From: Vreelandella titanicae BH1
GTDB lineage: Bacteria; Pseudomonadota; Gammaproteobacteria; Pseudomonadales; Halomonadaceae
NCBI RefSeq assembly: GCF_000336575.1
Contig: NZ_AOPO01000004.1
Coordinates: 304,477-368,476 of the forward strand
Reading direction: 5' to 3'
DNA length: 64,000 nucleotides
The notes beneath the pieces are model-generated. The model was not told the origin of the DNA. It worked only from the letters and a program-made list of their open reading frames with translations, and ran no database searches. Of this stretch, positions 54,033 through 62,719 are shown in pieces (within the stretch, counting starts at the first letter, position 1; each line of letters starts with the position of its first letter). The translations under genes and the position numbers were made by a program.

Positions 54033-54602
54033 TTAGAACATGCCGAGTTCAAGCTTGGCCTCGTCACTCATCATGTCACGGCTCCAGGGCGGGCTGAAGA
54101 CTATTTCGGTGTGAACCTTGCTGATCTGCGGCGCACCGAGGATCTTATTGCGCGCATCCGCCGCGATTACATCGCCCATCCCACACCCAGGGGCGGTCAG
54201 CGTCATGCGGATAGTTACCATACGCTCACCACTGATAAGGCGCTCGATACGGCAGCCGTAGACAAGCCCTAAGTCAACGATATTGACCGGTATCTCCGGG
54301 TCAAAGCAGGTGCGCAGTTGATCCCACACGAACTGCTCAATCTCTTCCTCGGTCGCCGTTTCGGGCAGCGTAGGACGCGGGAGCGACTCAAGCCCCAGGG
54401 CATCCAGGTTTTGCCCCTCAATCAAATAGAGGCGCCCCTCAAAACCGACGCTTACCGTACTGCCTTTCGCCTGCATAACGCTAACAACGCTATCTTCAGC
54501 CAGTGTTTCCGTACTGCCAAACGGAATGGCAATGGCTTCCACATCGCGCTGGAGCGGTAACTGTTGGCCACGTTCGAGGCTGGCAACTTGCTCAAGATCC
54601 AT
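54033..54602 (-). CDS. sufT: SUF-associated protein SufT
   Basis: 189 residues. The N-terminal part (AIPFGSTETLAEDSVVSVMQ) precedes a MIP18/PaaD-like domain: IEQFVWDQLRTCFDPEIPVN then VDLGLVYGCRIE and the conserved Cys in TAPGCGMGDVIAADAR. SufT helps iron-sulfur cluster maturation in cells under high demand. It follows sufS by 36 bases and is the last gene of the operon. The long N-terminal domain is normal for SufT proteins of this group. Confidence 0.93.
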   Translation of the reverse strand: MDLEQVASLERGQQLPLQRDVEAIAIPFGSTETLAEDSVVSVMQAKGSTVSVGFEGRLYLIEGQNLDALGLESLPRPTLPETATEEEIEQFVWDQLRTCFDPEIPVNIVDLGLVYGCRIERLISGERMVTIRMTLTAPGCGMGDVIAADARNKILGAPQISKVHTEIVFSPPWSRDMMSDEAKLELGMF

Positions 54603-54638
54603 AACTGTCCTTAAATGACGATTCCTAAAGAATCGACC

Positions 54639-55934
54639 TTAACGCACCATACCAATGACACGTTGGAGTGCTTCTACAAAGCGATCCACTTCATCGAGGG
54701 TATTATACGCCGCAAATGAAGCACGGCACGTCGCGTCGACCCCAAAATGATGCAACAAGGGCTGTGCGCAATGGTGGCCGGTACGAATAGCGACGCCGAG
54801 CTGATCGATCAGCAGGCCGATATCTTGCGAATGCGCCCCTTCCACAATAAAGGAAAGAACGGCCGCTTTATCCGGCGCAGTGCCTAAAATACGTAGACCA
54901 TCGATTTGACCGACCGCCTGGGTAGCGTGATCGAGCAGTTGGCCTTCCCAGGCGCCGATGGCATCTATGCCAATGCTCTCCATCCACTCAAGCGCTCGAC
55001 CCAGGGCAATGACCTCCGCAACAGCGGGCGTGCCCGCTTCAAACTTATGCGGAATAGCGGCAAAAGTGGTACCCACATCAAAGGAGACCGTGCTGATCAT
55101 CTCCCCGCCCCCCTGCCAGGGCGGCATCGCTTCAAGCAGCGCCTGCTTGCCGTAGAGCACGCCAACGCCTGTCGGCCCATACACTTTGTGGCCAGAGAAG
55201 GCATAGAAGTCAGCATCGATTGCCTGCACATCGACCACTTGGTGAGGTGCTGCCTGAGCACCATCAATCAGAATCAGCGCACCCTGCTGATGGGCAAGGG
55301 TTGCCATCTCTTGCACCGGGTTAATGGTTCCCAGGGCATTAGAGACATGGTTCACCGCCACCAGCTTAGTGCGCTCACTCAGCAGCGAGCGATAGGTAGC
55401 CATATCCAGCGCGCCGTTGGCCTCAACGGGAATCACCTTAATGGTAAAACCAATCTCGGCGGCCAACAGCTGCCAGGGAACAATATTGGAGTGGTGCTCC
55501 AACATCGAAATCAACACCTCATCGCCAGGCGCAAGATTTGCACGCCCCCAGCTATGCACGACCAGATTAATCGCTTCCGTGGTGCCACGGGTAAAGATGA
55601 TCTGACGCGCATCTTCCGCATTAAGGAACGCCTTAACCCGGTGGCGCGTGCCTTCAAACGCCGCCGTCGCCTCATCGGCGAGAGTATGCAGCCCGCGGTG
55701 AATATTGGCATTATAGCGCGAGTAGTAATCGCTAAACACGTCAATCACCTGCTGAGGCGTTTGGCTAGTGGCCGCATTATCTAAATAGATCAGCGGCTTG
55801 CCGTGCACCTCACGGGCCAGCACCGGAAAGTCCTGGCGCAGGCGCATAACATCAAAGGTCGCTTGCGCAGGGCTTGTTTGCACAGTGCCTGTTTGAGAAG
55901 GGCTAGACGTTGGCTCAATAACGGAATGTGGCAT
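54639..55934 (-). CDS. sufS: Cysteine desulfurase SufS
   Basis: 431 residues, PLP enzyme that removes sulfur from cysteine. The N-terminal 25 residues are Ser/Thr/Gln-rich and probably unstructured. Then DFPVLAREVHGKPLIYLDNA, the PLP lysine in SGHKVYGPTGVG, and the active Cys in RTGHHCAQPLLHHFG. Group II desulfurases need SufE or SufU as a partner; none is visible in this operon. It lies between sufD (27 bases) and sufT. Confidence 0.96.
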   Translation of the reverse strand: MPHSVIEPTSSPSQTGTVQTSPAQATFDVMRLRQDFPVLAREVHGKPLIYLDNAATSQTPQQVIDVFSDYYSRYNANIHRGLHTLADEATAAFEGTRHRVKAFLNAEDARQIIFTRGTTEAINLVVHSWGRANLAPGDEVLISMLEHHSNIVPWQLLAAEIGFTIKVIPVEANGALDMATYRSLLSERTKLVAVNHVSNALGTINPVQEMATLAHQQGALILIDGAQAAPHQVVDVQAIDADFYAFSGHKVYGPTGVGVLYGKQALLEAMPPWQGGGEMISTVSFDVGTTFAAIPHKFEAGTPAVAEVIALGRALEWMESIGIDAIGAWEGQLLDHATQAVGQIDGLRILGTAPDKAAVLSFIVEGAHSQDIGLLIDQLGVAIRTGHHCAQPLLHHFGVDATCRASFAAYNTLDEVDRFVEALQRVIGMVR

Positions 55935-55960
55935 CAGACGCTCCTGATTGGGTAGTGGCG

Positions 55961-57301
55961 CTAGTCGTTAAGTGAAACCGCCGCTTCGACAAGCCCGGCA
56001 AGGTTGAAGCGCTCTGGCAGCTTACCGGCGACCGCTAACTCAACGCGCTCGGCAATCGCATCCAGGGTGACTTTGTCCAACACCTCGCCAGCGAAAGCGA
56101 GCGTTAGCAGACCGCGAGCGGTGGCTTCATCGATACCGCGGGTACGCAGCGCATAAATCGCCTCTTCGTCTAGCTGGCCTGTAGTCGTGCCGTGTGAGCA
56201 CTTAACGTCATCGGCGTAGATTTCAAGCTCAGGCTTGGCATCAATGTGGGCACGATCCGATAGCAGTAGGTTTTGGTTACTCTGAAAACCTTCGATCTTC
56301 TGGCTATCGCGCTTGACGTAGACCTTGCCGTTAAACACCCCGTGGGCGCGATCATCCAGAATGCCCTTGTAGTTCTCATTGGAGAACGTCAGCGGCGCAT
56401 TGTGGTTGACCTTGGTATGGTTGTCGACGTGTTGGCGACCCTGACCAAAGAACAGACCCAGGAAGTTGGTTTCAGCGCCCTGGCCGTTCAAGTCACTGAT
56501 CAGATCGTTGCGCACCAGCGCACCGCCCAGGCTCAGGTTATAGGAGGTATAGCGCGTATCGCGGCCCTGCTCTACGTGAATGCTCGCCACGTGCAAATCA
56601 CCCAGCGGCGCTTCTTGCAGCTTGTAGTGGGCCAGGATCGCGCCACGGTCAAGCATCAGCTCGCCAACCACATTGGTGAAGTTAGCCGCTTCGCTTTCGC
56701 CGGTGTAATGCTCGATCAGCGTGGCCTCACTGCGGCCTCCCGCTTCCACTAGCACCCGCGGGTGGCACATTACCGGCTGACCAGCACGGGACAAAAACTG
56801 CAACAGGATGGGTTTCTCAACCACTGTTCCCGGTGCAATGCGAACCACTGCGCCCTCTTCCATAAACGCCGTGTTTAAGGCAGCAAAGGGCGAAAAATCC
56901 ACCCCGATTAAGCGCCCAAGCGGGCCACCCACGGCTTCATGGTTCTCTGCGAGCGCCTTGGAAAGCGGTAACACCTGAACGCTTGACGGCAGTGAATCCA
57001 AATCAGAGAGCGCCGATGAGAAAACACCATCCACGAAGGTCAGCCGGTAGGCATCAATCGGCAGCGTTAGCGCCGCAGCGGTGGCCGGAGAGAACTCAGC
57101 GTTGTCAGCTATCGCAAAGTTGCCCTGGGCAATCGAACGTACGTCGGTGTACTTCCACTCTTCATCGCGACGCGTAGGAAAACCCAGCGCCTCAAAACGT
57201 GCAGCACCCGCCTGGCGACGAGCAGCAATCCAGGTCGGTTCCGCTGTGTAGTTCGAGCTGCGCGCCTTCAGCGTGTCTAAAAAGGTTTGCGTATCGCTCA
57301 T
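55961..57301 (-). CDS. sufD: SUF scaffold protein SufD
   Basis: 446 residues, beta-helix scaffold protein. It starts with TFLDTLKARSSNYTAEPTW and includes RIAPGTVVEKPILLQFLSRAG and the characteristic VYVKRDSQKIEGFQSNQNLL, DDVKCSHGTTTGQLDEEAIY with the conserved Cys and His. It forms SufBC2D with its neighbours, which takes up sulfur from SufS and builds clusters. The start overlaps sufC by four bases (ATGA). Confidence 0.96.
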   Translation of the reverse strand: MSDTQTFLDTLKARSSNYTAEPTWIAARRQAGAARFEALGFPTRRDEEWKYTDVRSIAQGNFAIADNAEFSPATAAALTLPIDAYRLTFVDGVFSSALSDLDSLPSSVQVLPLSKALAENHEAVGGPLGRLIGVDFSPFAALNTAFMEEGAVVRIAPGTVVEKPILLQFLSRAGQPVMCHPRVLVEAGGRSEATLIEHYTGESEAANFTNVVGELMLDRGAILAHYKLQEAPLGDLHVASIHVEQGRDTRYTSYNLSLGGALVRNDLISDLNGQGAETNFLGLFFGQGRQHVDNHTKVNHNAPLTFSNENYKGILDDRAHGVFNGKVYVKRDSQKIEGFQSNQNLLLSDRAHIDAKPELEIYADDVKCSHGTTTGQLDEEAIYALRTRGIDEATARGLLTLAFAGEVLDKVTLDAIAERVELAVAGKLPERFNLAGLVEAAVSLND

Positions 57302-58047
57302 GCCACAGACTCCTCGATACCTTCGTACCCATTGGCTTCCAGCTGTTTGGCCAGCTCGGCATCACCGGTTTTGACAATACGGCCATCGACCAAGACGTGA
57401 ACCTGGTCTGGCACGATGTAATCCAGCAGACGCTGGTAGTGGGTGACCAGTAGAATGGCGCGGTCTTCAGCGCGCAGGCTGTTGACACCATCGGCGACCA
57501 CTTTCATGGCGTCGATATCCAGGCCGGAATCGATCTCATCGAGCATCGCAAGCTTCGGCTGAAGCACCAGCATTTGCAGGATCTCGTTGCGTTTTTTCTC
57601 ACCGCCAGAGAAGCCTTCGTTCACGGCACGCTGTAGGAAGCTAGCGTCCATTTTCATGTAACCAAGCTTCTCTTTCACCAGCTTCATAAACTCTGGCGCC
57701 GGCATTTCGCCTTCGCCGCGGGCTACGCGCTGGGCATTAAGCGCAGACTTCAGCAGGTAAATGTTTTTAACCCCTGGAATCTCGACCGGGTACTGGAAAC
57801 CCAACAGCAAGCCAGCCTGGGCGCGCTCTTCAATTTCCATTTCGAGCACATCCTTGCCATCGAAGGTAACCGTGCCCTGGGTGACTTCATAGCCATCTTT
57901 ACCGGCAATCACCGCGGATAGCGTCGATTTACCCGCGCCGTTCGGCCCCATGATGGCGTGCACTTCACCCGCATTGATGGTCAGGGTGAGGCCTTTGAGG
58001 ATTTCATTGCCTTCGACGGTGACGTGTAAATCTTTCACTTGCAACAT
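57298..58047 (-). CDS. sufC: SUF ATPase SufC
   Basis: 249 residues from ATG 58047, the standard SufC length. Walker A is GPNGAGKST, the signature is FSGGEKKRNE, Walker B is LAMLDEIDSGLD. A longer frame to 58113 adds 22 residues without similarity; AAGG 9 bases before 58047 supports the shorter one. It provides ATP-driven rearrangement of the SufBC2D complex. It is between sufB (74-base gap) and sufD (ATGA overlap). Confidence 0.96.
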   Translation of the reverse strand: MLQVKDLHVTVEGNEILKGLTLTINAGEVHAIMGPNGAGKSTLSAVIAGKDGYEVTQGTVTFDGKDVLEMEIEERAQAGLLLGFQYPVEIPGVKNIYLLKSALNAQRVARGEGEMPAPEFMKLVKEKLGYMKMDASFLQRAVNEGFSGGEKKRNEILQMLVLQPKLAMLDEIDSGLDIDAMKVVADGVNSLRAEDRAILLVTHYQRLLDYIVPDQVHVLVDGRIVKTGDAELAKQLEANGYEGIEESVA

Positions 58048-58120
58048 ATTGAATACCTTCTGATTCTGGCGAGTCGCCACGGCGACACTGATAAAATTGG
58101 GTGAACTGGACAACCAGCGA

Positions 58121-59563
58121 TTAACCTACCGCGCCTTCCAGGGTGACGTTGAGCAGTGCTTCGGCTTCAACGGCAAACTCCATCGGCAGTTCCTGGAAGA
58201 CATCCTTGCAGAAACCGTTAACGATCATGCTGACCGCGTCTTCTTCAGAAATACCGCGGCTCTGGCAGTAGAACAGCTGGTCTTCACCGATTTTCGAGGT
58301 GGTCGCTTCGTGCTCAATGGTCGCGGTACTATTGCCAATTTCCTGATAAGGAAAAGTGTGCGCGCCGCACTTATCGCCAATCAGCAGAGAGTCACACTGG
58401 GTAAAGTTACGCGCCCCTTTGGCCCGCGGGCCAATTTTCACCAGGCCGCGATAGGATTGGTCACTCCTGCCCGCTGAGATACCTTTAGCCACGATATAGG
58501 AACGCGTGCCTTCACCGATGTGAATCATTTTGGTGCCGGTATCGGCCTGCTGACGGCCGTTCGTGACCGCGACAGAGTAGAACTCGCCTATGCTGTCTTT
58601 GCCGCGCAGTACGCAGGAGGGGTATTTCCAGGTAATCGCCGAGCCGGTTTCTACCTGCGTCCAGCTAATCCGTGAACGGTCACCACGGCAGTCACCGCGC
58701 TTGGTGACGAAGTTATAGATACCGCCTACGCCATTTTCATCACCGGGGTACCAGTTCTGCACGGTGGAGTATTTGATATAGGCGTCGTCCAGAGCGACAA
58801 GCTCGACCACCGCGGCGTGCAGCTGGTTCTCATCGCGCATTGGAGCCGTACAGCCTTCCAGGTAAGAGACCTGGGCACGGCTTTCGCAAATAATCAGCGT
58901 GCGCTCAAACTGGCCAGTGTTGGCCGCGTTAATGCGGAAGTACGTAGACAGCTCCATCGGGCAAGTCACGCCTTCTGGCACAAACACAAAGGAGCCATCG
59001 GTAAACACCGCTGAGTTCAGCGCCGCAAAGTAGTTGTCCGCCACGGGAACGACCGTGCCCAAGTACTGTTTGATCAGTTCCGGGTAGTCGCGAATGGCTT
59101 CAGAAATGGAGCAGAAGATAACCCCTGCTTCGCCAAGCTGCTTTTTGAAGGTAGTGGCGACCGAAACGGAGTCAAACACCGCATCGACGGCAACTCCTGC
59201 CAGCGCGGCGCGTTCGTGCAACGGAATACCCAGTTTCTCATAGGTTTCCAGCAGTTTGGGATCCACTTCATCCAAGCTTTGCGGGCGGTCTTCCGGGCGT
59301 TTCGGCGCACTGAAATAGGAGATCGATTGGTAATCAATCGGCGGATAGTCGAGATGCGCCCAGGAAGGAGCTTCCATCTTCAACCACTGGCGGTAGGCAT
59401 CCAGACGCCACTCCAGCATCCACTCCGGCTCGCCCTTCTTTTTGGAAATAAAGGCGATGGTGTTTTCATCCAGGCCAGGTGGCAGGGTGTCGCTCTCAAT
59501 ATCGGTTACAAAGCCATCTTTGTATTCGCGACGAACCAACTGTTCCATTTCTTCGCTTGCCAT
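58121..59563 (-). CDS. sufB: SUF scaffold protein SufB
   Basis: 480 residues from ATG 59563, which has GGAGGG ahead; a longer frame to 59599 adds twelve residues without a site. Landmarks are [40 protein letters not shown] and [20 protein letters not shown] with conserved Cys, His and Glu. SufB is the core scaffold where the cluster is assembled. First of the structural genes after the regulator. Confidence 0.96.
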   Translation of the reverse strand: MASEEMEQLVRREYKDGFVTDIESDTLPPGLDENTIAFISKKKGEPEWMLEWRLDAYRQWLKMEAPSWAHLDYPPIDYQSISYFSAPKRPEDRPQSLDEVDPKLLETYEKLGIPLHERAALAGVAVDAVFDSVSVATTFKKQLGEAGVIFCSISEAIRDYPELIKQYLGTVVPVADNYFAALNSAVFTDGSFVFVPEGVTCPMELSTYFRINAANTGQFERTLIICESRAQVSYLEGCTAPMRDENQLHAAVVELVALDDAYIKYSTVQNWYPGDENGVGGIYNFVTKRGDCRGDRSRISWTQVETGSAITWKYPSCVLRGKDSIGEFYSVAVTNGRQQADTGTKMIHIGEGTRSYIVAKGISAGRSDQSYRGLVKIGPRAKGARNFTQCDSLLIGDKCGAHTFPYQEIGNSTATIEHEATTSKIGEDQLFYCQSRGISEEDAVSMIVNGFCKDVFQELPMEFAVEAEALLNVTLEGAVG

Positions 59564-59641
59564 GGTGATACCCTCCGGGCAGTTGGGTGGCGAGATCATC
59601 GCCTTTAATAATAAAGTAGGCCTGCTGTACTCGCGCCGCCG

Positions 59642-60106
59642 TTAGGCCGACGCCGCCGACAGGCTGATCGTTTGAATAGGCAGTTGTACTGGCAGCTTAA
59701 TCGGCGCTGTATCAGCCAGATGCGCCAGGGTCACGCTCTCTAGCAGAGTACGCATGGCCAAGGAGACCCGCTGCCAGTTGTCTGCCACACCGCAGGTAGC
59801 CACAAGCTCACAATCGCCTTCTGCTTGGCTGCACTCGGTCATGGCGACGGGGCCTTCAATCGCCGCAATAATATCGGCGGCAGTAATCTGCGATGCGGGC
59901 CGGGCCAGGCGGTAACCGCCTTGGGCGCCACGCTGAGAAACCAGCAGCCCTGCCCGCACTAGCATTTTGAGCGTTTTACTCACCGTCGGATGGGGCAACT
60001 GCACGGCCTCTGCTAACTCTGCCGCTGCATGCGACGCCTGGGAATGGCGGGCAATTTGCGCCATGACCACCGCGGCATAGTCTGTCAGCCGAGAAAGCTT
60101 AAGCAT
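59642..60106 (-). CDS. sufR: Rrf2-family regulator of the suf operon
   Basis: 154 residues from ATG 60106, with AAGGGAG ahead and the family start LKLSRLTDYAAVVMAQIA. A winged helix-turn-helix is followed by three cysteines in ECSQAEGDCELVATCG, the cluster ligands of IscR-type proteins, so it likely senses iron-sulfur status. It represses or activates the suf genes downstream (79 bases to sufB). The overlapping IscR-like site and promoter suggest autoregulation. The name follows the SUF regulator family rather than cyanobacterial SufR. Confidence 0.93.
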   Translation of the reverse strand: MLKLSRLTDYAAVVMAQIARHSQASHAAAELAEAVQLPHPTVSKTLKMLVRAGLLVSQRGAQGGYRLARPASQITAADIIAAIEGPVAMTECSQAEGDCELVATCGVADNWQRVSLAMRTLLESVTLAHLADTAPIKLPVQLPIQTISLSAASA

Positions 60107-60164
60107 GTCGACTCCCTTTATGTCATCAGTACGCAGCAAATCAAATGGTCGCCACGTCAATTGA

Positions 60165-60198
60165 GTACCATTTTAGTCCTGTATAAATTTGATGTGAA
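60165..60198 (-). promoter_or_regulatory. suf promoter with an overlapping IscR-like operator
   Basis: On the minus strand TTCACA (complement of 60193-60198), a 17-base spacer and TAAAAT (complement of 60170-60175) match sigma70 at 5 of 6 bases each. ATACAGGACTAAAATGGTAC (complement of 60165-60184) overlaps the -10 and resembles the IscR type 1 motif ATASYYGACTRWWWYAGTC. The start of sufR is about 60 bases downstream, so it is likely the main promoter, repressed by the Rrf2 protein. Confidence 0.72.
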
Positions 60199-60270
60199 GC
60201 CCCTGAGCAAAATGGATAGCAATTTACGCAAAATATCGGCACGTTCGGCGCTGATAGCATCAAAAACAAC

Positions 60271-60284
60271 AATCATTATCATTT
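60271..60284. promoter_or_regulatory. Possible Fur-like box upstream of suf
   Basis: AATCATTATCATTT contains the hexamer pattern ATTATC/ATTT and matches half of the Fur consensus GATAATGATAATCATTATC. It lies about 165 bases before sufR and 73 bases upstream of the promoter -35, which is rather far. E. coli suf is Fur-controlled. The match is partial. Confidence 0.35.
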
Positions 60285-60406
60285 AGAAAAGCTATCATCA
60301 GTCATTCTTTGCTTTATGGCTTTACACTTAATGATGGCGTCTGGTAGTTTCGGCTAGGTATCAGATGCCATCATTGTGGATGGCAAATGCTATTCGAGGT
60401 GACGAC

Positions 60407-60610
60407 ATGGATTCAGCGGTAAATAACATGGTAAGTGCATCAATGGCGCTTCAGCAGGTGCAGATAAGCCAACAGGCCCAGCTCAGCGTTTTTAAACAAG
60501 CGTTAGATGGCAGTGCATCACAGATTGCCGCGCTGATGGAGAGTGTTTCGATGGATCCGCAACTGGCCACCAGTGGCAGCGTAGGTACGCAGATTAATAC
60601 GACTGCGTAA
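60407..60610 (+). CDS. YjfB-like small protein (putative motility family)
   Basis: 67 residues from ATG 60407, with GAGGTGA ahead. MDSAVNNMVSASMALQQVQI matches the YjfB family, which is found with flagellar or chemotaxis genes in some bacteria; then SVFKQALDGSASQIAALMES follows. The C-terminus is short and polar. No flagellar gene lies near, so no role is assigned. A strong terminator follows. Confidence 0.78.
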   Translation: MDSAVNNMVSASMALQQVQISQQAQLSVFKQALDGSASQIAALMESVSMDPQLATSGSVGTQINTTA

Positions 60611-60632
60611 TAAACGTTAGGCTAGATAAATC

Positions 60633-60670
60633 AATAGCCCCCTGGTCAATGCCAGGGGGCTATTTTTTTA
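60633..60670 (+). terminator. Rho-independent terminator after the YjfB-like gene
   Basis: AATAGCCCCCTGG (60633-60645) and CCAGGGGGCTATT (60652-60664) form a 13-bp stem with loop TCAATG, followed by six T. It starts 23 bases after the stop. Confidence 0.92.
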
Positions 60671-60686
60671 ACGATCTGCTTTAGCG

Positions 60687-61028
60687 CTAGGCTTTCTTAA
60701 CAAATTCGGATTTAAGCTTCATCGGGCCGATACCGTCAATTTTACAGTCGATATCGTGGTCGCCTTCAACTAAGCGAATGCTTTTCACTTTGGTACCCAC
60801 TTTAACCACCAGTGAACTGCCCTTAACCTTCAAGTCCTTGATCACCGTTACGCTATCACCGTCGGCGAGCATATTGCCGTTGGCATCGCGCACGCCTGAA
60901 GCGTCATCAGCGCCCTCTTCTTCTGCCACTTTTGACCACTCATGGCCGCACTCTGGGCAGACATATTGCAGACCATCATCGTAGCTAAACTCAGAGGCAC
61001 AGGCAGGACAGTTAGGCAAATCACTCAT
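60687..61028 (-). CDS. phnA: PhnA/YjdM-family zinc-ribbon protein
   Basis: 113 residues. The N-terminal zinc ribbon is CPACASEF and CPECGHEW, followed by the PhnA domain with [19 protein letters not shown] and [19 protein letters not shown]. The protein is often called alkylphosphonate utilisation operon protein, but the true role is unknown and it is not the phosphonoacetate hydrolase. It converges with the YjfB-like gene across the terminator. Confidence 0.92.
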   Translation of the reverse strand: MSDLPNCPACASEFSYDDGLQYVCPECGHEWSKVAEEEGADDASGVRDANGNMLADGDSVTVIKDLKVKGSSLVVKVGTKVKSIRLVEGDHDIDCKIDGIGPMKLKSEFVKKA

Positions 61029-61104
61029 CAGTCGGCTCCATCACCACAGTTAGAAAGCGATGGAGCCTACACGGGTTACGCAAAATGTCCAGCCAGAGGC
61101 TAGA

Positions 61105-61581
61105 TCAATCGCGCTGGTAAGTACCCACCAAACGGTTCATGCCCAGCAGGTGAGGCTCTACTTCTTTGAGCAGTTCAGCCAGCGTGAGCCCTTCAGGGAG
61201 CGAGGTTTGATGATCCAGCGCCAGCACCCAGAAATAATAAAGATGCTTGCCGTGCCCTTCTGGCGGCATCGGGCCACAATAGCCAGTACCACCTTTATCA
61301 TTTGCACCGACGGTGCCCGCCGCCGTCTTTTCAGTTAATTCCTGAATATCGCCGGGTAGGTTATAGAGCACCCAGTGGACAAAGCCATAGCTACCGTCTT
61401 TGACCAACGGCGCGTCCGGGTCGTGACAGATCACCGCAAACCCTTGGGTTCCCTCGGGAGCGTATTGCCAAGCAAGTGCTGGCGAAACATCCTCACCTTC
61501 CCCGGTGTGCTTGGCAGGGATCGCCTGATGGTCAGCAAATGCCAAGCTGGTAACCTGCATTGATGAAAGTGCAAATGTCAT
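61105..61581 (-). CDS. YbhB/YbcL-family PEBP-like protein
   Basis: 158 residues. The PEBP signature is seen in DVSPALAWQYAPEGTQGFAV, HDPDAPL and FVHWVLYNLPGD; GYCGPMPPEGHGKHLYYFWV is the second block. Such proteins bind small phosphate or amine ligands and have no clear reaction in bacteria. AAGGAG lies 8 bases before the ATG at 61581. It follows a DCC-family gene 16 bases upstream on the same strand. Confidence 0.92.
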   Translation of the reverse strand: MTFALSSMQVTSLAFADHQAIPAKHTGEGEDVSPALAWQYAPEGTQGFAVICHDPDAPLVKDGSYGFVHWVLYNLPGDIQELTEKTAAGTVGANDKGGTGYCGPMPPEGHGKHLYYFWVLALDHQTSLPEGLTLAELLKEVEPHLLGMNRLVGTYQRD

Positions 61582-61597
61582 GTTTTATCTCCTTGGT

Positions 61598-61999
61598 TTA
61601 TCTAATGTGCCTTTCGCTCCTAGTCTCACAACTCCACCGGCCTTGTTTCTTCAGGCGGCGCTTAACCCAGGCATCATAAAGCGCCCGCAAGCCCGATTTA
61701 ATGCCCGGTAGACCAATGATCCAGGCAGCCGGCGCCAACAGGGGAATACGCTTCATTAATAAACGGTAAGCATCGATCCCCTCCACCAATTGCCCAGATG
61801 CTGTTTCGATATGCAGAGAACGCAGCGCCATGTCGGGATCGACGCCCTTTTGCTGTAGCGCCTGGTGATGTTCACTCACATCAAGCCAAGCGATATCAGC
61901 GGCATGCCGCCCCGACCAGCGCTCATAGCGGCGGCGCTCTTTACGACACAGCGGGCACTTCGCATCGTAAAAGACATTGATAGAAGTCTTATTGGGCAT
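61598..61999 (-). CDS. DCC-family thioredoxin-like protein (DUF393)
   Basis: 133 residues. The active motif is VFYDAKCPLCRKERRRYERW with CxxC at the N-terminus. DIAWLDVSEHHQAL and AYRLLMKRIPLLAPAAWII follow, then a C-terminal basic part. Such small thiol-disulfide-like proteins are widespread; the partner is unknown. GAGAGG lies before the ATG. It is the first gene of a pair with the PEBP-like gene. Confidence 0.9.
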   Translation of the reverse strand: MPNKTSINVFYDAKCPLCRKERRRYERWSGRHAADIAWLDVSEHHQALQQKGVDPDMALRSLHIETASGQLVEGIDAYRLLMKRIPLLAPAAWIIGLPGIKSGLRALYDAWVKRRLKKQGRWSCETRSERHIR

Positions 62000-62092
62000 A
62001 TAGCCTCTCTAGTTAACGACACTAAAGCAGTGTGGCATTTTCAGTACTAGTCGCAAACCTTTACATATTCACTGCTTATTTAGGCTACGGCT

Positions 62093-62569
62093 ATGACATC
62101 TGAGTTCAAAAAACAGCTATTAATTGTTGCCCATGCCCCTTCGGCGAATACCCGCTTATTGCGTGATGCGGCTTTCCAGGGCGCGAGTCATCCCGACCTT
62201 GAGCAGGTGCACTGTGTGGTAAAAGCGCCCTTGGAAGCTGGACCAGACGACGTGCTTGCTTGCGATGCGATTCTGCTCGGCACCACAGAAAACCTGGGTT
62301 ATATGAGCGGCGCCCTCAAGGATTTTTTTGATCGCAGCTACTATTCTGTCATTGAAAAGAAACAGGGATTACCCTGCGCGCTCTATATTCGCGCGGGGCA
62401 CGATGGCACGGGCACCCAACGCGCAGTAGATAGCATCGTCACTGGCTTACGCTGGCGACGGGTACAGCCACCGCTCATTTTGCGCGGCGAGTGGCAGCCC
62501 TCATTTGCAGATCAGGTAGAAGAGCTCAGCATGACCCTAGCGTTTAGTGTTGAGAGTGGCATTGTTTGA
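62093..62569 (+). CDS. Flavodoxin-fold NAD(P)H-dependent oxidoreductase
   Basis: 158 residues. The N-terminus LLIVAHAPSANTRLLRDAAF and GTTENLGYMSGALKDFFDRSY are phosphate- and FMN-binding parts of a flavodoxin-like reductase (NADPH-dependent FMN reductase type). GLPCALYIRAGHDGTG is another conserved turn. The substrate is not known. It is separated from the deacetylase-family gene by 150 bases. Confidence 0.86.
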   Translation: MTSEFKKQLLIVAHAPSANTRLLRDAAFQGASHPDLEQVHCVVKAPLEAGPDDVLACDAILLGTTENLGYMSGALKDFFDRSYYSVIEKKQGLPCALYIRAGHDGTGTQRAVDSIVTGLRWRRVQPPLILRGEWQPSFADQVEELSMTLAFSVESGIV

Positions 62570-62719
62570 AAGTGACATGGTTTGAGAGTGATATTGTATA
62601 ACCTCGCCTAGCCTGCCTTACTGTAGATAAGCATTTCGTGCCCATTGTGCGATTAAAAGGCGGCAGTACTTGCTTGAATTTACTGCTGTTACTTAACGCA
62701 CGTACATTAGGTAGCCATT

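Noticed and set aside
54906..55784. Long plus-strand frame of 292 codons inside sufS
   Set aside because: It is the antisense shadow of a clearly conserved gene and has no ribosome site or recognisable domain.
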